Notes under the pieces: generated by a model
Seen by the model: only the letters and a program-made list of their open reading frames with translations
The model's database searches: none
What the model was told of the DNA's origin: nothing
Assembly (NCBI GenBank): GCA_041669745.1
Contig: JBAYAO010000048.1
Coordinates: 1 to 9,942, forward strand
Reading direction: 5' to 3'
Length of the DNA stretch: 9,942 nt
Source: JBAZDV01 sp041669745
GTDB taxonomy: Archaea > Thermoplasmatota > Thermoplasmata > Methanomassiliicoccales > Methanomethylophilaceae
In this document: positions 6,811-9,942 of the stretch, piece after piece
Layout: the number at the start of each line of letters is the position of its first letter
How positions within the stretch are numbered: the stretch's first letter is position 1
Program-made: the position numbers and the translations under genes

Positions 6811-6880
6811 AATCCTCTCCTCTTCAAAACGATGTGAAAAGAAATCATATCTTCGATCGTCGTACTCGAGATATTATATA
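6774..6880 (+). promoter_or_regulatory. Candidate promoters of the flavoprotein gene
   Basis: Two TATA-like boxes are present. TATATAT (6774-6780) would start transcription near 6803. TATTATATA (6872-6880) would start it near 6904, only about 9 nt before the inferred start codon at 6913. An imperfect inverted repeat, ATATCT (6847-6852) with AGATAT (6869-6874) and an inner CGA/TCG, abuts the second box and could be an operator. The second box is the better fit to the gene. Confidence 0.4.
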
Positions 6881-6912
6881 CCGCCGACCGGATTACGGCA
6901 GCGGCGATAGCA

Positions 6913-7464
6913 ATTAGGGTAACCATATTCAACGGTACACCGAAAAAAGAAGGGAATACGGCATACCTAACCTCACTCATCTCGAAAGGATTGGTATCAG
7001 AGGACATAACTGTCGAGGAGGTCTTTCTCTATCAGATGACCATAAGGGGATGCTCCAATTGCGGCAGATGCCGGAGAAGAAGTGATGGACAGTGCTCCAT
7101 CGAAGATGACATGACGCCTCTCTACCGGAAATTCATCGAATCCGATGTTATCATTATCGCATCGCCAATCTACATGTGGAACTTCACCGCGTGTATGATA
7201 GCCTTCATAGATCGTTTGCACGCACTGTGCAATAAGGACTTCTCCTTCAATGCAATGAGTGGAAAGAGAATCGCGATTGCAACGACCATGGGTGATGATG
7301 AATTCGTCGCCGCGTCTGCGATCAATACCGTGATGTTCTTCTGTGAGTACTTCAAGTGCGTGTATTCGGGAACGATCGCCATACCGTTCGCATCGAAGGA
7401 ACAGATCGCACGTCCGCTGTATCGGGAGAAGATCGACGATTTCGTAGCCAAACTGACAGAATGA
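6913..7464 (+). CDS. Iron-sulfur flavoprotein (Isf-like, NADPH-dependent FMN reductase family)
   Basis: Flavodoxin-fold redox protein. The FMN phosphate loop is NGTPKKEGNT (residues 7-16 from 6913). A compact cysteine motif, Cys47-X2-Cys50-X2-Cys53-X7-Cys61, should bind a [4Fe-4S] cluster; the first three positions match those I recall for Methanosarcina Isf. ASPIYMWNF (83-91) is the usual second flavin-contact loop. Family members accept electrons from ferredoxin and are linked to O2 or peroxide reduction in methanogens. The odd point is the start. The frame is open from 6838 but has no ATG, GTG or TTG before TTG 6991, which would delete the flavin loop. Alignment to the family's usual MKVxxxxGSPR opening points to ATT 6913, giving 183 residues, normal for the family. 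It is either a non-canonical start, a sequencing error, or recent damage to the gene. Confidence 0.82.
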   Translation: MRVTIFNGTPKKEGNTAYLTSLISKGLVSEDITVEEVFLYQMTIRGCSNCGRCRRRSDGQCSIEDDMTPLYRKFIESDVIIIASPIYMWNFTACMIAFIDRLHALCNKDFSFNAMSGKRIAIATTMGDDEFVAASAINTVMFFCEYFKCVYSGTIAIPFASKEQIARPLYREKIDDFVAKLTE

Positions 7465-7466
7465 AC

Positions 7467-7482
7467 GGGAGACTCAACTCCC
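7467..7482 (+). terminator. Hairpin after the flavoprotein gene
   Basis: GGGAG (7467-7471) pairs with CTCCC (7478-7482) around a 6-nt loop, 2 nt after the stop codon. No T-run follows directly. Confidence 0.3.
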
Positions 7483-7511
7483 TGTAAAACCACCTTGATC
7501 GAATTCTATCG

Positions 7512-7594
7512 GGCTCGTGAGCCTTTTCGGGATCTTTCTCATGATACAAAAGATCGGTTGAATGGTCCCCCTATCCTCGGTACGACCTTTTTTT
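7512..7594 (+). terminator. Probable terminator region for the plus-strand flavoprotein
   Basis: A short stem (GGCT at 7512-7515 with AGCC at 7520-7523) is followed by TTTT (7524-7527). A run of seven T is at 7588-7594. The 200-bp spacer between the convergent flavoprotein and His-tail genes otherwise shows no coding signal. Confidence 0.4.
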
Positions 7595-7619
7595 ATCTAC
7601 CTTGGATCGAAACCCTCTC

Positions 7620-7635
7620 CCGATGTTCCCATCGG
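7620..7635 (-). terminator. GNRA-capped hairpin downstream of the His-tail gene
   Basis: Read on the minus strand this is CCGATG-GGAA-CATCGG, a 6-bp stem capped by a GGAA (GNRA-type) tetraloop. It begins 32 nt after the stop of the His-tail gene. It probably marks or stabilises the 3' end of the GTPase operon mRNA. No U-track follows. Confidence 0.35.
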
Positions 7636-7667
7636 CATTCTATGTGTCTTTTCTTGTTTTTTGTATA

Positions 7668-8132
7668 CTAATGATGATGACCGCACTCACAGTGCTCATG
7701 ATCGTGTTTGTGCATATGTTCATGATCATGTTCGTGATTCTTACCGCAACCGCATTCGTGACCGTCATCGATGCAGAGGTCTACGCCAGAATCCTCCATT
7801 GCATGAAGGATGAAATGCTCCAATTCCTCCTGGTCTACGTCTAAAACCGCTGCCATGAAATTGAAATCCGCCAATACACACGGTGCCAGACAGTTGTGAT
7901 GCTCCACACCCGTACCTATGTCCACTAGATTGAGGGTCAAACCCTTATCTTCTCTTGCGACGGACATCTTTATGTGACCCAGAAACATCCCCGCGTTCTT
8001 TTCTATCCATTCTGCAACATCCATCATCATATTGTCCAGACGCGCTTCCGCATCCGCGTTGAATCCATGGACATGCCCCGTAATGCCTACGGCTATACCT
8101 CCTGCCATCTCTGCAGACGTCTGTTCCTTCAT
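7668..8132 (-). CDS. Unknown protein with His/Cys-rich metal-binding tail, partner of G3E GTPase
   Basis: I do not recognise the 120-residue N-terminal domain of this 154-residue protein. It starts MKEQTSAEMAGGIAVGITGH and contains HHNCLAPC at 78-85, a possible metal site. From residue 124 to 154 the chain becomes a tail with 12 His and 4 Cys, alternating His with Asp/Glu and ending HHH. Such tails occur in nickel, cobalt or zinc handling proteins (HypB, UreE, CooJ, SlyD and many COG0523 proteins), where they store or hand over metal. No signal peptide or membrane segment is seen, so it should be cytoplasmic. Its ATG overlaps the GTPase stop as ATGA, implying coupled synthesis and a shared job. 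I infer a metallochaperone that supplies or buffers metal for the GTPase. The metal and client are unknown. Confidence 0.8.
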   Translation of the reverse strand: MKEQTSAEMAGGIAVGITGHVHGFNADAEARLDNMMMDVAEWIEKNAGMFLGHIKMSVAREDKGLTLNLVDIGTGVEHHNCLAPCVLADFNFMAAVLDVDQEELEHFILHAMEDSGVDLCIDDGHECGCGKNHEHDHEHMHKHDHEHCECGHHH

Positions 8133-8719
8133 TTTTTCAACCCCTGCAATGCCGTTACCAGACCTTCGCCCGTCTTTCCTGAGACGGCATAGACCGGAAT
8201 ACCCTGAAACTCTTCAGATATCCATGACATTATCCTGTTCCTTTCTTCTGATGTTACAACGTCCATCTTGTTCAACAGTATCATGTCCGAGTACTTTATC
8301 TGCGTCTTGAAGAACGCTTCCCTTTTTTCCAAGAACAGATCGAATCTCAAACAATCTATTATCCCCATGATCTCTATGGATTCCAGATCCACATCCGATG
8401 TGCGTATGACCTCCTCCACTTTATGCGGAAGGGCCAGTCCCGTAGGTTCTACGAGCATGACGTCGGGATCATAGTCCCTTTTGATATTCTTCACGGAACT
8501 CTGAAGCTCTCCCGACAGTGAACAACAGATGCACCCGTTCGGTAATTCGACCGCATTGTATCCTTCCGATTTTATGGTCGTCCCGTCAACACCTATCTCC
8601 CCCATCTCATTGACCAGGACCGTCACCGTTTTACCCATTTTGATGTACATGGAGGCCATTCTCATCAATAGAGTTGTTTTTCCACTGCCTAAAAAACCAC
8701 CCAGGACGTAGACAATCAT
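8129..8719 (-). CDS. Short COG0523/CobW-type G3E GTPase, putative metallochaperone
   Basis: Cytoplasmic GTPase of the G3E family that couples GTP hydrolysis to metal or cofactor delivery. Motifs in order: Walker A GFLGSGKT (8-15), NEMGEIGVD (37-45), the COG0523 metal-binding GCICC (62-66), EPTG (91-94), guanine-specificity NKMD (150-153) and SGKTGEG (180-186). At 196 residues it has the G domain only. The roughly 100-residue CobW C-terminal domain found in most relatives is absent, and no His-rich segment is present in the chain. Both roles may instead be met by the coupled downstream protein. ATG 8719 is chosen because MIVYVLGGFLGSGKTT is the expected N-terminus and because it lies 27-28 bp from a TATA box. 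Family is secure. Whether it serves nickel, cobalt, zinc or corrinoid enzymes cannot be told. Confidence 0.92.
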   Translation of the reverse strand: MIVYVLGGFLGSGKTTLLMRMASMYIKMGKTVTVLVNEMGEIGVDGTTIKSEGYNAVELPNGCICCSLSGELQSSVKNIKRDYDPDVMLVEPTGLALPHKVEEVIRTSDVDLESIEIMGIIDCLRFDLFLEKREAFFKTQIKYSDMILLNKMDVVTSEERNRIMSWISEEFQGIPVYAVSGKTGEGLVTALQGLKK

Positions 8720-8720
8720 G

Positions 8721-8750
8721 AATCATTGTTACCTATCAATGATTATTTAT
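8721..8750 (-). promoter_or_regulatory. Promoter and candidate operator of the GTPase/His-tail operon
   Basis: Minus-strand ATAAATAA (8743-8750) is a good TATA box, centred 27-28 bp before the ATG at 8719, so the mRNA is probably leaderless. AATCATTG (8721-8728) and CAATGATT (8737-8744) form a perfect 8-bp inverted repeat with an 8-bp spacer. It fills the interval between the TATA box and the start. A repressor bound there would block initiation. Confidence 0.6.
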
Positions 8751-8834
8751 CACTTTCAGATCGTCACGCACTCGGACAACCTACATTCTTGAAAATTCAA
8801 CATTCTTCGTTCTCTTTCTATGACAACGATATCC

Positions 8835-9461
8835 TCATTCATGATGTCGGAGAAGTTCCCTGAGATCCTTTATGACTGTTTTGCCTGATACGTCCCCGTC
8901 TCCTTCACGGCATATATGTATCCCGTCGATACCTGCTGCTTCGGCGGCGAGCATATCCTTTTCACTGTCGCCTATGTAACATATCCTTTCCAGCGGAATA
9001 TCATATTTGGATATGCACCAATTCAGACAATACGGAGATGGCTTCGGGAACAGCATGCGTTCATATCCGATTATATGCTCAAAATATCCCAGAAGTTGAT
9101 GTTTCTCGAGGATGGCTATAATCCTTTCCTCCGTCTTACCTGATGCTATACAGAGATGTTTCTCCCCTTTGAAGAGTGCTTTGATGACCTCACTCGATTC
9201 CGGAAAAATGGTCGTATTGTTGACCATCGACCTTTGTGATTCGCTGATGAAGGCTGAAACAAACTCCCTGAACATGCATGGAGAATCCGAGTATCTGACG
9301 AATGTCTGATCTATTGATTCTTTAATGTATTGGGAGCACATGCTCTCGTCCAATGGTATCCCGACCGCACTGAACGCCTTGCGATATGCGTTCCTCACTC
9401 CTGCAAACGAATCGAAGAGCGTCATATCAAAATCGAATATGTACAGGTCGTATTGTTTCAT
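8835..9461 (-). CDS. HAD-superfamily phosphatase, phosphoglycolate phosphatase-like
   Basis: Cytoplasmic haloacid dehalogenase-fold hydrolase of 208 residues. All four motifs are present: motif I DFDMTLFDS with nucleophile Asp10 and acid/base Asp12; motif II Ser107 in CIASGKTE; motif III Lys140 in FPKPSPYC; motif IV GDSEKDM with Asp165 and Asp169 for Mg. Residues about 15-85 form the helical cap (subfamily IA, as in Gph and PgmB), which sets the substrate and cannot be read from motifs. Phosphoglycolate or another small phosphate ester is likely. ATG 9461 is chosen because MKQYDLYIFDFDMT is the expected opening and a TATA box lies about 28 bp upstream. It is 59 bp downstream of the ABC ATPase on the same strand but appears to have its own promoter. 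Confidence 0.9.
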   Translation of the reverse strand: MKQYDLYIFDFDMTLFDSFAGVRNAYRKAFSAVGIPLDESMCSQYIKESIDQTFVRYSDSPCMFREFVSAFISESQRSMVNNTTIFPESSEVIKALFKGEKHLCIASGKTEERIIAILEKHQLLGYFEHIIGYERMLFPKPSPYCLNWCISKYDIPLERICYIGDSEKDMLAAEAAGIDGIHICREGDGDVSGKTVIKDLRELLRHHE

Positions 9462-9464
9462 CGA

Positions 9465-9494
9465 AACGTAATACGTTGGTCTGATAATAATTAT
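9465..9494 (-). promoter_or_regulatory. HAD gene promoter with palindrome
   Basis: The minus-strand A/T-rich box ATAATTATTAT (9484-9494) centres about 28 bp before the ATG at 9461, suggesting a leaderless transcript. A perfect 13-bp palindrome, AACGTA-A-TACGTT (9465-9477), lies between the box and the start codon, in the position of an operator. Confidence 0.5.
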
Positions 9495-9520
9495 GAGGTA
9501 AGGGGTTTGCTCGAAAATGC

Positions 9521-9942
9521 CTAATTCATCACATTCTCTTTTTCCAGCTCCTCTAGAATCCTCTTTCTCAAAGCCGTGAATTCGGGAGACGCACGGTCTC
9601 TCGGTCTAGGCCATGGTATCTCGATGATCTCCTTGATCTTCGCGGGACGTTTGGTGAGTATCACTATCCTGTCCGACAGGTAGACGGCCTCGTCGACAGA
9701 GTGCGTGACGAATATGATCGTCTTGTCCGTCTTGTCGAGTATCTTTATCAGACCCGCCTGCATGATGTTCCTCGTCTGTGCATCCAATGCACCGAACGGT
9801 TCGTCCATCAATATCATCTCCGGATTGTTTACCAACGCCCTTGCGATACCTACACGCTGCTTCATGCCGCCAGACAGTTCGTGTACCCTTGCATCGGCGA
9901 AATTGTCCAATCCTACGAGTTCGATGTATTTTTCCGCAGTCT
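9521..9942 (-). CDS. ABC transporter ATP-binding protein, nitrate/sulfonate/taurine type (partial, 5' end cut)
   Basis: C-terminal 139 residues of the ATPase of an ABC importer, which energises uptake from the cytoplasmic face of the membrane. Visible in order are the ABC signature LSGGMKQR, Walker B MILMDEP, D-loop FGALDAQTR and H-loop THSVDEAVYLSDRIVIL. The MDEPFGALDAQTR sequence and the RPAKIKEIIEIPWPRPRD tail are typical of the SsuB/TauB/NrtD group. Substrates of this group include sulfonates, taurine, nitrate and thiamine precursors. Walker A and the N-terminus lie beyond position 9942, as must the permease and binding protein if they are adjacent. The frame is open to the window edge, so the true start is outside. 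It ends at TAG 9521-9523. The substrate cannot be assigned from this piece. Confidence 0.9.
   Translation of the reverse strand, partial: TAEKYIELVGLDNFADARVHELSGGMKQRVGIARALVNNPEMILMDEPFGALDAQTRNIMQAGLIKILDKTDKTIIFVTHSVDEAVYLSDRIVILTKRPAKIKEIIEIPWPRPRDRASPEFTALRKRILEELEKENVMN

Noticed and set aside
6991..7464. TTG 6991 as the flavoprotein start
   Set aside because: It would remove the first beta strand and the FMN phosphate loop, which are plainly encoded just upstream in frame.
7668..7760. Repetitive CAT/CAC-rich DNA that could look like a tandem repeat or CRISPR-like array
   Set aside because: There are no regular spacers or conserved repeat unit. The repetition comes from His-Asp/Glu codon alternation in the coding strand.
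7562..7844. Plus-strand frames opposite the His-tail gene
   Set aside because: They are antisense of the His/Asp-rich tail. The apparent hydrophobic or His-rich reading is a mirror of those codons.
8783..8807. Direct repeat ACATTCTT (8783-8790 and 8800-8807) with TTGAA-AA-TTCAA between
   Set aside because: It is short and lies downstream of the HAD stop, too far (about 35 bp or more) upstream of the GTPase TATA box to assign a role. Probably chance in A/T-rich spacer.

Overview
The window looks like chromosomal DNA from an archaeon. Three things support this. TATA-like boxes sit about 27 bp before start codons or short leaders. A methanogen-type iron-sulfur flavoprotein is present. So is a ferredoxin-linked arylpyruvate oxidoreductase (IorAB), alongside frequent AGA/AGG/ATA codons. 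A Thermoplasmatota lineage such as Methanomassiliicoccales would fit the mix of archaeal promoters with a bacterial-looking citrate synthase. That placement is inference; no diagnostic methanogenesis gene is visible. I see no insertion sequence, CRISPR array, prophage or conjugation gene.

Layout. Positions 1-2377 (minus) hold iorA and iorB, joined by an ATGA overlap; iorB runs off the left edge. A tRNA-Leu (UAG) with an encoded CCA lies divergently at 2465-2551. A MarR-family regulator (2793-3266, minus) follows, with two dyads around its predicted transcription start. It is divergent from a 472-residue citrate synthase (3566-4984, plus). After a 306-bp gap comes a ClC-type chloride/proton antiporter (about 5291-6628, plus), which ends in a T-rich terminator. 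Next is an Isf-like flavoprotein (about 6913-7464, plus) with a complete N-terminus but no ATG, GTG or TTG to start it.

The right-hand third is all on the minus strand. It holds the 3' part of an ABC transporter ATPase (9521 to the edge), a HAD phosphatase (8835-9461), and a two-gene unit. That unit is a short COG0523/CobW-type G3E GTPase (8129-8719) translationally coupled to a protein with a long His/Cys-rich tail (7668-8132). I read the pair as a metal insertion or metal storage module, and it is the most novel-looking system here. It has a leaderless-type promoter with a perfect 8-bp inverted repeat between TATA box and start codon, as expected of a regulated metal-homeostasis operon.

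A pattern runs across the window. The genes for the regulator, the GTPase and the phosphatase each carry an inverted repeat between TATA box and predicted transcription start. Several genes (clc, GTPase, HAD) appear leaderless, whereas iorA and citrate synthase have short leaders with Shine-Dalgarno sequences. Functionally, IorAB and citrate synthase are carbon and amino-acid metabolism, the flavoprotein is redox or oxidative defence, ClC is ion and pH balance, and the GTPase/His-tail pair is metal handling. Apart from iorAB and the GTPase pair, the genes appear to be separate transcription units.
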